Assembly (NCBI GenBank): GCA_946800325.1
Contig: OX326961.1
Coordinates: 40,104,543 to 40,168,542, forward strand
DNA: 64,000 nucleotides
Direction: 5' to 3'
Origin: Luzula sylvatica
Lineage: Eukaryota; Streptophyta; Magnoliopsida; Poales; Juncaceae
Shown here one piece after another: positions 33,978 through 45,931 of the stretch (the stretch's first letter is position 1; every line of letters starts with the position of its first letter). Below the pieces are notes generated by a model that was not told the DNA's origin, ran no database searches, and saw only the letters and a program-made list of their open reading frames with translations. Position numbers and translations under genes: made by a program.

Positions 33978-34614
33978 GAAAAATTATACTTGTCCCCTCT
34001 AATATCCCCTCAATATATTGATGTGTTGACAATATATAATAAATGCATTAAATTTTAAATTATGTGACAAACTGTATTTATTAGGTGGTAAACCACATTG
34101 ATTAGGTGGTAAACCAAATTATAACAAAATAATTTGCTTTATTTAATATTTTTATTATATTTAATTTAATACATGATAAGTTATATTTATTTGAACAAAT
34201 TTTTATTATTTTATTTTCAATATTTTTTTCAAAAAAATATTTTCATTTTTATTTTCTAATTTTTGCGAAATTATTATTTTCATTTTCATTATTATATTTT
34301 TATTTATTTTTTATGATGGTTTTATTCATGTATCCGTTTAACGCATGTTAAATGGTATATTAATTTAATCCAATAATTTTTTTTCCAAATTTATAAATTT
34401 AAATTTCATTAATTATAGATGGTGGTAAACAAAATAGTCAAAAATATTAAATAAATTAATGATGTGTGAAACGGTGAATCTTTTTTACATTCTTTTCTTA
34501 TCTAGGATGGGAAAAAAATAAAAAGTCATGGTTTACCACCATCATTAATACATACGCCAACACATCAATCAATCCAGGGGATTTTAAGGGGGACATGCAT
34601 CACCACTCATTTTA
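33978..34614. mobile_element. MITE present in copy a only
   Basis: The 637-bp insert has imperfect terminal inverted repeats (TTGTCCCCTCTAATATCCCC and, inverted, TGTCCCCCTTAAAATCCCC) and sub-terminal GGTGGTAAACCA motifs. It is flanked by TATAAAA (33971-33977, 34615-34621). The duplicate block has a single TATAAAA at 42765-42771, an empty site that proves insertion. A Mutator-like origin is likely; only 7 bp of the duplication are exact. Confidence 0.8.
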
Positions 34615-35405
34615 TATAAAATGTTGGAAAATATAATAATTTGTTTGGTCGTATAGAAAATTTTATAATTTCATTATTGAAAATATAAAAAGTAGTATTT
34701 AATTAAAATTGATATAAAATGTTTAAAACAAAAAATCTTTATAATAAATATTTTATTTTTTATAATCCAACAAATATATTAATTTTGCGGTGTCATCTAG
34801 GCCATTAATTTGAAGGGCTGTATTTTTTCTCGATTTTTACGTGAGACCTGTATATACATCATAATTTTCCTAAGCATAACAAAACATAAATGGATTTAAA
34901 AAAATAAAACAATCAACAATAACTTTATTTATATACGTGTAACATCAAATTATAAGAAAATAAAAAACATATATATAATTCTGAGAAAAAATATAAACAG
35001 TGAAGTTGTACCTGATTTAATAAATAAATAAATAAAACTGTAAGTAAACTCTGACATGATCTCGAGTTTCCCGGAATGACATCAATTTAATCCACAAGCC
35101 AATACACCGCCTAACCTATAATTTAGATTAGATCCCATTAATCATGTAGACTGCATGATTCAGCTTGGACGAGTTGTTTTTCCAGTTCTATTAGTAAACA
35201 AATCATATTTAAGAAAATAGGTATTGTAATTTTTAATTGCATGATCTTTAAATTAAATTAAAGAAACAGCTAAAACTTAAAAAAGAACAAACAAAAACAA
35301 AATCTACTAGTTTGATATAAAAAATGAAAATTTAAAGTTACCTCAAATAGAGTTGTAGGTCACTCATTAACCATCTTTATCTTTTTCAGATGATATTACA
35401 ATGTT

Positions 35406-35799
35406 TTTTTTTTTTTTTTTTAAGAAAGCGTATAACTTTTTTTAATATATTAAAGCGAGATTTAATATATTGGATTAAGATTTTACATGAAAAATATAAA
35501 AAATGAGATTCCCCACTCTTTAACTATCAATGGTTAGGAGGGGGGCTTAGCAAAAAAGAGACCATTTGTTGTCTTCTTGTCTTATCTTTGCCGCCGTGCT
35601 CGGTGCCTCGGTGCGTGTTGACCGAAAGATACGAGCGTTTGTTTCTTTTCAAATTCCCCAAATGGTGACGATGAATTAGGTGTCGATTTTTTTTTTGTCC
35701 TCTCCGGTCTTGCGATGAATTGGATGATATTATAATGTCATGATGAGTAATCTCAAGAGATATTTTTCTCAAACACGAAAGAAGGTTCGTCGTCGTACC
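35406..35799. other. Insert in copy a, unassigned
   Basis: Poly(T) (about 35405-35422) is followed by unmatched sequence with a GC-richer part (35570-35640). Collinearity with copy b resumes at GTCATGATGAGTAATCTC (35737). A 97-residue minus ORF (35527-35820) is unrecognised. Confidence 0.3.
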
Positions 35800-37665
35800 A
35801 ATCAAATAAACTGATGACATTTGCTCGATCTATTTAGTTCGAGTCCAATTCATCCAAATAAATTAAGGGATGAATAAATTGATTTCCTCCAATGTTTTAA
35901 TTCGAATGTACCGAATGGAAATAAGTAGTATAAATAATATTTTTCACAATACGAGCAGGTTAAAAAAATTCTTTTCATAATTCATAAAGTGATCTCAATT
36001 GATTTCTATTTGTATATGGACTAGCTCATGCAAATAACTATTATGGTTATGAAATGCATATGGTGTGGACTCATTCATCCTTCGTTGTTAAAAAAAATGA
36101 AGCACAAATAAGTATGTTGAACTACATCAAAACTAGTTTCATCATAAAAAGAATTATGGAAGTTACATCTACGTCAATAACAAATAAAAGATATAAACTC
36201 TACAAAAACATGGCTTTTCATATTTGGGGCTTCGCTGTTTTCTTATACAATAAATTTTATGTTTCTATATTTTCATATTTGATTCCCTTCAGAGTTTCAA
36301 ACATTCTTCGACTCATCCGTTGGTTATGTTATTTTGTTTCAAACCGTTCGATGCGATTCATCTTAATCATTGCATATTTGACCTTGATAACTTGTCGAAT
36401 GAAAAGAGCATCAGATAATTATTTGTTGTCCTAAAAAAAACATAATTATCACAAATTATAACATGTTGAACTTCACCAAAGAGTAATGAGCCGCATAATT
36501 CAGCTAGTGACTCAAAGTCAAATATGTAAGTAAATAAAACTAAATAGTTATCTATGAATTCACAAATTAAACCATTAACTTTTTTTTTTTTTTTTGAAAT
36601 CAGGTGATCATATCATTTCTCTACCAAAATTACTTGTAATCATAAAATTTTATAAAAGCTAAATCCACATCAACAAAAAAATAAACTCTACAAAGACCTC
36701 ATGTCAATAAATATAAATAAATTATGTTTTTCCTCCATATTATATAATGGGCTTAGCGGGCCATCATATAATTACTATTGGGCCTATATAAAGATTTATT
36801 TTGTTTATTCGGTTTTTTTTTGTTTAATTTTTGTAATCCTTCAATAAATGTAATTTAGCTCATGTGACCACGACCTGACATGTGTTCATTTTTTTTTTTT
36901 TTTTTAGTTTTGTTCTATTACAATTCAAATTACATTGATGTATGAAAGAAAAATATAATTGTCTCCCAAACTCATCACAATATTCTTGATGAGGTGATAA
37001 AATGAATTGATTAACATTTATAATTGACTCAATTCAATGTTAATTGACACGTTTAATTAATGCATCAATAATTTGTAATATGTTAATATTAGTGAAATTC
37101 AACTGACGTGTCAATTCAATTAAACGGTTAATTAAATCGTTAATTAAGTTAATTAATAATACTGATCAACATACTTAATCCTCTCTTGCCGTCTCATCAA
37201 GGATGTTATTTTTGTGTTATTGGGGCTCCATATATAATTTCCGTATGGAAATATGCTCAATTGTTAATTTCTTACAGTATAATTTCCAATTGTGTTTTTT
37301 TTTTAAATTGATATTTTTTATATTAATGAATGTGTATTATTCGCGGTTTTTTTTTATTTGTTTTAAAACTTTAATTGTGTTTGAATTATAACATGTTATA
37401 TTTTATTTATTTGGTGTGGATTTATAATGATGGATCAATTCCATGGACACTTATTAATTATAATGTGTATCCATAATAGATAAATTTCATGAACATTTAT
37501 TAATTATAATACATTTATTGACGTCAATATATTTAAAAACATATCATGATTATATAATTGAATTTAAGCGTATCCGCGCAAATTCTATTTAAACAAATTA
37601 TAAAAACAAATAAAAAAAGTATGAAGTCCGGCACAATTATTGTGCGGGCTATTATTAGTGCATGT
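35800..37665 (+). repeat. Duplicated block B, copy 1, with Helitron-like 3' hairpin
   Basis: 35800-36430 matches 53640-54366, and 36480-37665 matches 57000-58690. It contains a diverged R1 unit. It ends in the hairpin CCGGCACAATTATTGTGCGG (37629-37648) followed by CTATTATTAG and T. With copy 2 (ending TATTGCTTG then T), the ancestral terminus may have been CTAG. The 5' end was not located, so a Helitron identity is an inference. Confidence 0.5.
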
Positions 37666-38593
37666 ATATTTTTATATGACATATACATGCATATTTTGAT
37701 AATGTTCTCCCAAATATTCCAGATTTATAATTAACTAATATTCATGACCGGTAAATATTATTAAGTAATATTCATTTTTTTTTGAAGAAAATAGAGTAGG
37801 TTTTTGTGCCCTATTTCTATTATTTTTTATATAATAATAATTAAGTTCGTACAAATTGAGGTGTTTGCCCTAAATTAAGAAAAAAACTACTCCTAAACAC
37901 CTCATAATTATCTAGATGAACTAACTATTACAATGTTGTATTAAGATCCAATTGTGTAATTGAATCTACTATTTGAATTCCTGGTTTCAGTCCATACTCA
38001 GGAATTAGAAGTCTGCAAAACCCAGGAATTTAAAGCCAAGGTTTGCAGTTCTGGTTTTATGGAAAACCAGGAAGCAAACTTCTAGTTATTACTTAGCTTA
38101 CGACCTCATCTTCTCTTTTTCCTTTAGCCGCCGTCAAAACATCGCTACTTCACCCCTCTTCCATAGATGTCTTCCTCCATCAACTCCCTCTCCTCGACCA
38201 TGGACGCCCTCTTCCCAGCGCCCTGTCCTCTACCATTAAGACCCTCTCTGTACCACCATAATTCCAGCGATTAAGAGGAGATCTAGGGTTTTCTGAGATA
38301 TGCGGCAAGACAGAAACCCATGCTCGAATCAATCAATTGGTCTCTTTTTTTATGGCTTCCACCCTCGTCGTCCTTCTTAACTTGTACCTCTTCGATTTCA
38401 GAAGGGTTCAATCACGAAACCTAATTCCTCCAATATCGACTCACTGCCCTTCAACAGTAGCACCTCTTCTGAGTCCCGAACAACATCACTGAGAGGATTT
38501 AGGCCGTTTGAAGATTCGTCCATATCTGTACCGATTAGATTCTCCATATTTGAAACTGCACTTCTCATGGTATGTTCACTTTATCTTGTTTGA
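37666..38593. other. Unassigned sequence with a leader-like GC-richer part
   Basis: 37666-37960 is AT-rich. Near 37990-38085 short inverted repeats (GTCTGCAAAACCCAGG / CCTTGGTTTGCAG-like) occur. 38100-38570 is C/T-rich with a 35-codon ORF (38167-38274, MSSSINSLSSTMDALFPAPC) and a GATCTAGGGTTTTCTG motif, reminiscent of a 5' leader. No gene was recognised. Confidence 0.3.
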
Positions 38594-41553
38594 TTAATTC
38601 GATCGATTCTCTCTAAATCTCTCTTCTTCATTCATATCCGAATTAAACCACCAAAGCCCTTCTGTAGAAAAAACTTCTCCTTGCTCCTCTCCATTAATTA
38701 CATCTGCAGAATTAGAATCATTAGTGTAGAAATCATCTGAATTTATAGAACAATCATAAGAATTTGCATCTGAATTTGAAATTTTTTCATTTGAGCTTGA
38801 ATTTGATTCTGATATGTGATTAATTGTTTCATTAGTCCTTCTAACTCTGCTGTTATATATTTCATTATAAACATATTTATAATTTTCCCCATTTTTAACT
38901 AAGATATTCAATTTGTATTCATAGATTATATGATCTATTATTTGCCAATCAGTAAAGTTTGCATTGGAGAATGTTCTTCTGCATCTTTCAAGCCAGATTT
39001 GGTACAAAAACATAGAGATAAGTAATTTTTATTCACCTGTTTCTTTTTTGTCTAGAAGTAATTCTAGCGGGTTCCTTTGATTATTTAAATGAATATCTAG
39101 AATTTCATGTAATTTTTCCCAGATTTGTTGTGTAAAAATGCACTGAAATGTTATTTGTTTGACACTTTCTTCAGATTTCAGACAAAGGACACATCTATTA
39201 ATTAAATTCCAACCCTTCTTCTTAAGATTATCCATGGTAAGTATTTTATTTAAGTATATTAACAATAAGAATATTTTAATTTGTAATTCTATTTTAATTT
39301 TTCATATTTGAAGATATCTTGATTTAATATAAACACCATTTGCTAATACTTTATATGCACTTTTACAGGAAAATTTTCTATCTCCAGTCCAGCACCAGTG
39401 AAAGACATCTTTTTGGGAAGAATTTAAGTCCAAAGAATTGCAGAATTGTTCCAATTGAACAAATTGTTGCTGTGCCACAATGGATAAAGGTACATTTAAC
39501 CATGGTTCGAGGAATCGCCGATTCCAACCCGGAATCGGCCGGCACCGTTCCGATTTTACCCCTTTTTAGTCGGAATCGGCCTATTTGGTCTGAAAAGCGA
39601 GAAAAATCGAGAAAAAACGACAAAAACGAAGGCAAAGGAGTGCGTGGAGGGCTCCATGGCTGTCCATGGCTGAAGAGAGGGAAGAACAAAGGTGTCCGCG
39701 TGCTCCATGGCTGCTCTGGAAGAAGAAGAAGAGAGTGTGTAAACAGTAAAGGCAAAGAGAGAGAGAGAGAGAGAGAGGGGTCGTGTGCGTGGAAAGTAAA
39801 GGCAGAGAGAGAGAGAGAGAGGGTGGTGGCGTGCGTGGAAAGTAAAGGCAGAGAGAGAGAGTGTGTGTGTGTGTTGCGTGGGGTAGATAATGTAAGGGAA
39901 ATTATACTCCTCCCCCAAAAAATGAGTTATACATCCTCGATGACGTGGCACATGTGTGTTAAATTTCTGTTAACCCACGTGTATCTATGATAATCTTAAT
40001 TAAAATTAATTATTTGTTAATTGATTCGTATCTACTAATTAACCATTAAAATTAAATTTTCATCTTCAATTAACCATTAATTCGCTTAACATGTCACGTC
40101 ATCGAGGATGTTTAACCAACTTTTGTTGGACACCATATATGCTCTCATAACGTAATTAGATTGATGTGATATAAATGTGTTTTTTTTTTCTTCTATATGT
40201 GTCGTAATTTGTAACAGATTGAGTATTCATTTCAGTATCAAATTCTTCTTTCTTCTCTGTGAATTAATCTGTTGTGAATTAATCTGTGAATTTCTCTCAT
40301 AATCATGTCAGGTAAAAACAAAAAAACCGATTCCTTGACCGATTCCGATTCCGATTTTTCCGATTCCATTCCGATTAGTCCTCCAGGCCATTCCCCGATT
40401 CGATTTCCGATTCCGATTTTCAGAACCTTGCATTTAACCCTAAACTTGTATAAAGATTATTTTCTTGCATAATTTTAATAAAATAATTTACTGCCCCATT
40501 TTTATTTTCTGAGAATGAATAAAGTTCTTTGTACTTAAATATGAGAGGTTTTTCACACCATTTTGCTTTCCAAAAATTTTTACTAGTACCATTACCTATT
40601 ATAACATTTAAACTTTGGTTAAAAAAAATCATAATTTTTAAGTACATCATTCCATAAATAAGAATTTTTTGAGTAATTAATTTGATCTTGCTTTAATTAG
40701 ACCAATCAAGTTTTTCCTCAGAATTGTAGTATAACCAAAGCCATTTAGTTAATAATACTTTATTAAAAATTTCTAGATTTAATACTCCAAGACCACCTTT
40801 TTCCTTTGATTGGCACACAATATTCCAGTCTACTAAATTATATCCAGATTTATTATTACCTTTCCATAAAAATAATTTTCTGATTTTATCTATTTCATTT
40901 AAAACTCATTTCGGAAATTTAAATACATTAAAATAATAAATGGGCATTGATGTTAATACTGAATTCATAAGAATTAATCTACCTGCTTTACTTAATAAAC
41001 TTCCTTTCCAACCATTTAATTTATTTGTAATTTTTTCGATTATTTTTAAAGAATCATTTTTGGAAGGTCTTTTATAATGTAATGATAACCCTAAATATGT
41101 TATTGGCAAACTGCCAACATTACATTCTAATTCTTTTGATATTAGGTCTAATAATTCAGCATTTACATTCATTCCTATAGCTTCAGATTTGTTATAATTC
41201 ATCTTTAACCCTGATTCTTGTCCAAATAAGTTTAATATAAATTTTAGTCTTTTAATATTATTTAAAGTAGGTTTAATAAATAATATTGAATCATCTGAAA
41301 AAATTAAGCTGGTATATATATTATTAATTGGTTTTGAAATAAAAAAATTATCACTCAATTTTTCTAATAAAACAGACAATACATCCATTACTAATAAAAA
41401 TAAATGTGTAGATGTGGGATCTCCCTGCCTTAAACCTCTTTTTAAGTGTATATGTTTTCCAGGTATTCCATTTAAAATTACTCTCGTTGTCCCCGATAAA
41501 ACTGAATTTTTAATCCAATTTATAAATTTTTTACCAAAACCTCTCACTTTCAT
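38594..41553 (-). pseudogene. LINE ORF2 reverse transcriptase remnant
   Basis: In minus order there are three recognisable parts. The RT core (41553-40906) has KRGLRQGDPTSTHLFLLVMD, the catalytic FSDDSILF (family FADD) and LPITYLGLSL. A piece near 40900-40650 has LFLWKGNN and EKGGLGVLNL after a premature TGA just past FPK. The last part has IGNGTSKNFWKAKW (about 40600) and, beyond the hAT insert, the zinc-finger region NRCVLCLKSEESVKQITFQC and IWLERCRRTFSN (39265-38920). The upstream endonuclease is missing. Stops, frame changes and the insertion make it dead. Confidence 0.85.
39501..40430. mobile_element. hAT element inside the LINE
   Basis: The left end CATGGTTCGAGGAATCG and the right end, inverted, CAAGGTTCTGAAAATCGG, are flanked by the perfect 8-bp repeat CATTTAAC (39493-39500, 40431-40438). 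It is 930 bp, with GGAATCGGCC/CCGATTCC repeats near both ends, three (GA)n tracts (39758-39860) and an internal palindrome pair ACATCCTCGATGACGTG / CACGTCATCGAGGATGT (39931, 40087). The ORFs on both strands (39340-39990, 39378-39951) are repeat-driven. Confidence 0.85.
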
Positions 41554-43475
41554 GACATTAATTAAAAAATCCCATGAAACACTGTCAAATGCCTTATGTA
41601 TATCTAATTTTAAAATAATTTTTTGATTTTCTCCAATACTTCAATTCAAACTGTATTAAACGGAAAAAATAATACAATATTTGTCATAATACGAGCATAC
41701 AATTATCTCACAATAATTTGTACTTTTATATGCACCGACAAATGCAAAAAATTATCGTGTTATGAAAAATGTACATAGTATGCGCTCATGTATATAGCGG
41801 GGTTTCTTGATTATCAAATGCACGAGGACAAATAAGTATGTTTGAACAACACCAAATCAATTATTCAACCGCCAAATTATCGTGAATATGTAAGCTAACA
41901 AAATTATATTAAAATTTCAAATTAAATATAAACTTAAATATTTGTGGTTTAGTGACGTGATTATATCATTACTTCCATCAAAATTTCTTATGATCATAAA
42001 ATATTATAAAAAATAATTTCCATTTTTATATGCACTAGCTCATGTAAAATATTATCACGGCAATGAAACGCATATATTGTGCGGGCTCATGCATATTTGT
42101 TGTTGTTATGAAATATTGAAATGCATATAGTTTGAAGCTCGTGCATGAAGTGTGCGCTTAGCAGGAGAGAGGTACATGCATCTGTATGAAGAATTGAACA
42201 TCGACGTCTTTTCTTCTTTTTTTAAGGAGAAGCAGTTATCTTGATGACATTGAAGGTCCAAGCCGACATGGGTGCGGAAGCACTTGCCTTAAGATTCGTG
42301 CACCGTCAGTGATGTTGAGCACTCAGACACTTCTTCTACCAGGCGATCACCATCTTCCTCCTCTGCGCTTCGATTCAGCTTTGATCGATTTGAGTAATGG
42401 ATGGAACGGCATCAACGGCTTTCATTTGACAGGTTCCTTTTTTTGGTTTAATTTTTGTAATTTTGGCTTTAATTTAGTAATTTTGTAATTACTAATTTAT
42501 GGAGTATTTCAGGTGTAATCGAACCTCTGAGATTGTTGTTTTCCATCAACGGATTATTTTTTTTGAAACCACAATGGGTAATAGAAAGAAGGAAAATTTT
42601 ACCTTGCCTTAGCCTGATAATTAACTAGTGATTCGTAATTACTAACATTTAAATATTAATTATTAATTATTAATTTGAGATTTTAATTTATATTATATTT
42701 CTAATTATCTATATAGGAAAATTGTTGAAATCAATAATTTAACAATTTAATTGAATGTATAAATTATAAAATGTTGGAAAATATAATAATTTGTTTGGTC
42801 GTATAGAAAATTTTAGAATTTCATTATTGAAAATATAAAAAGTAATATTTAATTAGAATTGATATAAAAAGTTAAATATCATTATTATATCACATATATA
42901 TATTTGTTGGATTACCAAAAAATAAAATATTTATTATAAAGATTTTTTTTGTTTTAAACAATAATATTTATTTTAATTTGTAGATGTTTTGGTTTTAATT
43001 TGTCGAACTTGATTTAATCAATCAATTTTTTGATTTGTCAAGACGTTACTCGTTTAGTTTCGGTATTAATTATAATATTTTACTCAATTATAAGCTATGT
43101 TTATAATATCGGTCCAAATAACGTATATATTATTTCATTTCGCTATTCGGTTCAAGATCGTCGCGATTTACCCCAAATCGGTTTGAATTTTAAATGTATT
43201 TTAAATTGGATATTGTCAACATTAAAATCATATTAGTCCACACCGATATATTCATTTCATATCGTTGTAGGAGTTATACGAATCATATCAGAGATATATA
43301 ATTTTTTTCTTTTCAAATATTAAAAATATATATTTTGTTAGGGTTGTGAAAATTGAAGGAAATACACTTTTAGATCAACGGTAAAACTGTACATGTAAGG
43401 ACAAATGAACGTACCCGTTTCGATGGAACCAATATGTGTGTAATAAAATTTCACAAATATCAGATCCAGTGGGAG

Positions 43476-43639
43476 TTCCGTTACAACGGACCTAGGGTGC
43501 GTTGTAACGGACCCATTGTATGGTTCGTAAACAAGAGTTCCATAAACACTTTCGTTGTAACGAAAGTAATGCTCCGTTACAACGGACCTATTATACGTGA
43601 GGGTCCGTTACAACGGACGTATGGTGCGTTATAACGGAA
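43476..43639. promoter_or_regulatory. Three paired CCGTTRCAACGG palindromes in the solo LTR
   Basis: Cores start at 43478, 43499, 43552, 43574, 43605 and 43626, so pair spacings are 21, 22 and 21 bp. Sequences include CCGTTACAACGG, GCGTTGTAACGG, TCGTTGTAACGA and GCGTTATAACGG. The array ends 94 bp before the TATA box. Confidence 0.8.
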
Positions 43640-43731
43640 CCTGTTCTGATTCTGGAATGTGTATAATCTGTTATACACGTTTTTGCATATTTGATATATT
43701 GCAACTATTAATATGTCATTATCCTATGAAG

Positions 43732-43739
43732 TATAAATA
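43732..43739 (+). promoter_or_regulatory. TATA box of the solo LTR
   Basis: TATAAATA is followed by GATGTTTCTCTCTCTTC, a likely start region, like the arrangement in the SIRE LTR. Confidence 0.6.
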
Positions 43740-44349
43740 AGATGTTTCTCTCTCTTCTAGGTGTTTCATTCAGTCAAAATCATTCAACAAGAATTGAAAG
43801 ATTGCAACCGAGGAGAGAGAGACAAGAGAACGTAATAAACGAATCAAGCAATTGCACATACACTTCGTCTAGGCAGTTGCGTGTGTGTTTGAGAAAATAG
43901 GACTCACGATAAATACGAGTAGATGAGTTCACATCTTATGACACTTCGTTTGTGATCAAATCGGAGAAGTCATCGAGGAGAAGATATGTTGGAGACGTGA
44001 ATAAGAGATACACAGAGAACAACCGAGAGCGTGTCAATAAGCTGGGAGACGTGTGGGCGTAGGACGCACGGCTAGTCACCAACGTGACAACAAAGAGAGA
44101 ACCAAAGAAGAAACGAACAACACTTCGTACGTGATCAATTTCATGTGGTACGGTTCTATCTTCTATTGCATCGTACCCTCGGAGAGACGGATTTATCCCG
44201 GAATTAGGGAACCGTCCCGTAACCCTCATTTCGCTGCGCTTGGTCCGGGGCCGCGATTCCCAACAAAAATACTTTGGTTCAAAGTGTTCATTTTATTCGG
44301 TGCGACGTGGTGCAGTTTTAGTATTTTGAAAATAGATTAACTCAACCTA

Positions 44350-44640
44350 CCAAATAATATCATTTAAAATTAATTTAATATATTAATGCTAGAATACTAA
44401 AATTGAATATGATAACGTTCCAAATATTAGAAGGACCTTTTATTTGATTTATTTATATTTTTTAATAAATAAAATATGAATTTTATTAATGATCTATTTT
44501 TGTTTTACGATTATAATGTTTCTTGTCCGGTTCAAGCGAATAAGAGATCGATTTTTCGGTTCAATCCTAAATCGGTTTATAACATCTAAAGACCGAACCG
44601 TTTAAACCGAATTCGACCGGTTATGTTCAGTTCCCGAATA
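44350..44640. repeat. Relic of the GGTTCGG hAT MITE family
   Basis: ATAAATAAAATATGA, ATTATAATGTTTCTTGTCCG and GGTTCAAGCGAATAAG follow the order of the MITE at 16188-16713 from its AT-rich centre to the right end. Left half absent. Confidence 0.55.
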
Positions 44641-45658
44641 AACCAAAATATTTGAAAATAAAATACATATATATCTCTAATATGATTCATATGATTTCTA
44701 TAACAATATGAAATGAATATATCAGTGTGGACTAGTATGATTCTTAAGTTGACAATTTCCAATTTAAAATACGTTTAAAATTCAAACTGATTTGAGGTAA
44801 ATTGCGACGATCACGAACCGAATAACGTTATGAAATAATTATACCAGTGATTTGGACCAGTATTACAAACAAAGTTTATTACTCCGTAAAATATTATAAT
44901 TAATACCGAAACGAAACGATTAACGTCGTGACAAATCAAAAAATTGATTGATTAAATCAAGTTCGACAAATTAAACCAAAACATCTACAAATTAACTATA
45001 TAAATTAAAATAAATATTATTGTTTAAAACAAAAAAATATTTATAATAAATATTTTATTTTTTATAATCCAACAAATATATTAATTTTGGGGTGTCATCT
45101 AGGCCATTAATTTGAAGGGCTGTATTTTTTCTCGATTTTTACGTGGGAATACATCATAATTTTCCTAAGCATAACAAAACATACATGGATTTAAAAAAAT
45201 AAAACAATCAACAATAACTTTATTTATATTCGTGTAACATCAAATTATAAGAAAAGAAAAAACTAAATAAAAAAACTAAAATAAAAAACATATATATAAT
45301 TCTGAGAAAAAATATAAACAGTGAATTTATACCTGATTTAATAAATAAATAAATAAAACTGTAAGTAAACTCTGACATGATCTCGAGTTTCCTGGAATGA
45401 CATCAATCCACAAGCCAATACACTGCCTAACCTATAATTTAGATTAGATCCCATTAATCATTTAGACTGCATGATGCAGCTTGGACGACCTGTTTTTCCA
45501 GTTCTATTAGTAAACAAATCATATTTAAGAAAATAGGTATTGTAATTTTTAATTGCATCATCTTTAAATTAAATTAAAGAAATAGCTAAAACTTAAAAAA
45601 GAACAAACAAAACAAAATCTACAAGTTTGATAAAAAAATGAAAAAATTTCAGATGATA

Positions 45659-45931
45659 TTACAATGTCATGATGAGTAATCTCGAGAGATATTTCATGTC
45701 CTCACAAGAAAAGGATAGATCAGAATTTTCAATTTTTGTCGTTTCGAAATGAAATGGGTCTTCGGGCAACAAATATGCACTAGGACATTCTTTGAGAAAT
45801 TTTTCTATTTCTTCTTCGATGTCCTCACAAGAAAAAGATAGCTCAGAATTTTCAATATTTGTCGTTTCGATTTCAATGTCCCTACTTGCAGTTGCAGAAG
45901 ATGGAGCAAGCTTGCCACATAATTTATCCCT
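45659..45931 (-). pseudogene. Acidic coding fragment with internal peptide repeat
   Basis: The minus frame stays open for 90 codons from a TGA (45932-45934) to a TAA, with no suitable start Met. It reads KLCGKLAPSSATASRD, then IETTNIENSELSFSCED, then IEEEIEKFLKECPSAYLLP, then FETTKIENSDLSFSCED. The ETTxIENSxLSFSCED motif occurs twice, about 37 residues apart. The piece EEIKRFLKECPIALLFPDL, clearly related, appears at about 49808-49865 inside the loop of the giant inverted repeat. Family not recognised; the last residues come from block-A sequence. Confidence 0.45.

Larger units (their letters stand above)
32555..35405 (+). repeat. Duplicated block A, copy a
   Basis: From about 32915 it is collinear with 41626-45660 (copy b), and its left 360 bp match 59508-59880. 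It includes an R1 copy (32915-33350), an exon-like fragment and TTTGTTGGATTATA-type AT-rich DNA. It carries a MITE (33978-34614) that copy b lacks, while copy b carries a 2.15-kb inverted-repeat insertion that copy a lacks. Confidence 0.8.
38594..41625 (-). mobile_element. L1-type LINE, 5' truncated, split by an hAT element
   Basis: Minus-strand reverse-transcriptase and C-terminal zinc-finger sequences run from 41625 down to 38594 and are interrupted at 39501-40430. The 5' side is cut off abruptly where an R1 repeat begins (41626). No poly(T) marking the 3' tail was found to the left, so that end is uncertain. Confidence 0.8.
43336..44265 (+). repeat. Solo LTR with paired palindromes
   Basis: It is 930 bp, from TGTTAGGGTTGTG to GATTCCCAACA (TGTTRGG/CCCAACA ends). 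It contains the palindrome array (43476-43639), a TATAAATA box (43732-43739) and a CT-rich start region, which gives + orientation. No internal retrotransposon sequence adjoins it. The flanks TATTT and AAAAT do not match, so no clean target duplication remains. ORFs at 43936-44340 are unrecognised. Confidence 0.65.
42893..45080. repeat. Inverted repeat (arms about 430 bp) around a solo LTR
   Basis: 42893-43330 is the diverged reverse complement of 44650-45080: for example TTGATTTGTCAAGACGTTA pairs with TAACGTCGTGACAAATCAA, and the outer 60 bp pair with block-A flank sequence. Because the outer arm also occurs in copy a (34726-34785), the structure arose by inverted duplication of local sequence, or by a foldback element ending close by. 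It absorbs the 2.15-kb difference from copy a. Confidence 0.65.
41626..45660 (+). repeat. Duplicated block A, copy b
   Basis: Collinear with copy a from TTTGATTTTCTCCAATACTT onward: R1 repeat (41626-42160), gene fragment (42200-42430), then AT-rich DNA to 42875. It resumes at about 45030 after a large insertion and runs to GATGATATTACAATG (about 45660). Confidence 0.8.

Noticed and set aside
39340..39990. 216-residue ORF and its minus-strand partners
   Set aside because: They run across the LINE/hAT border and through (GA)n tracts.
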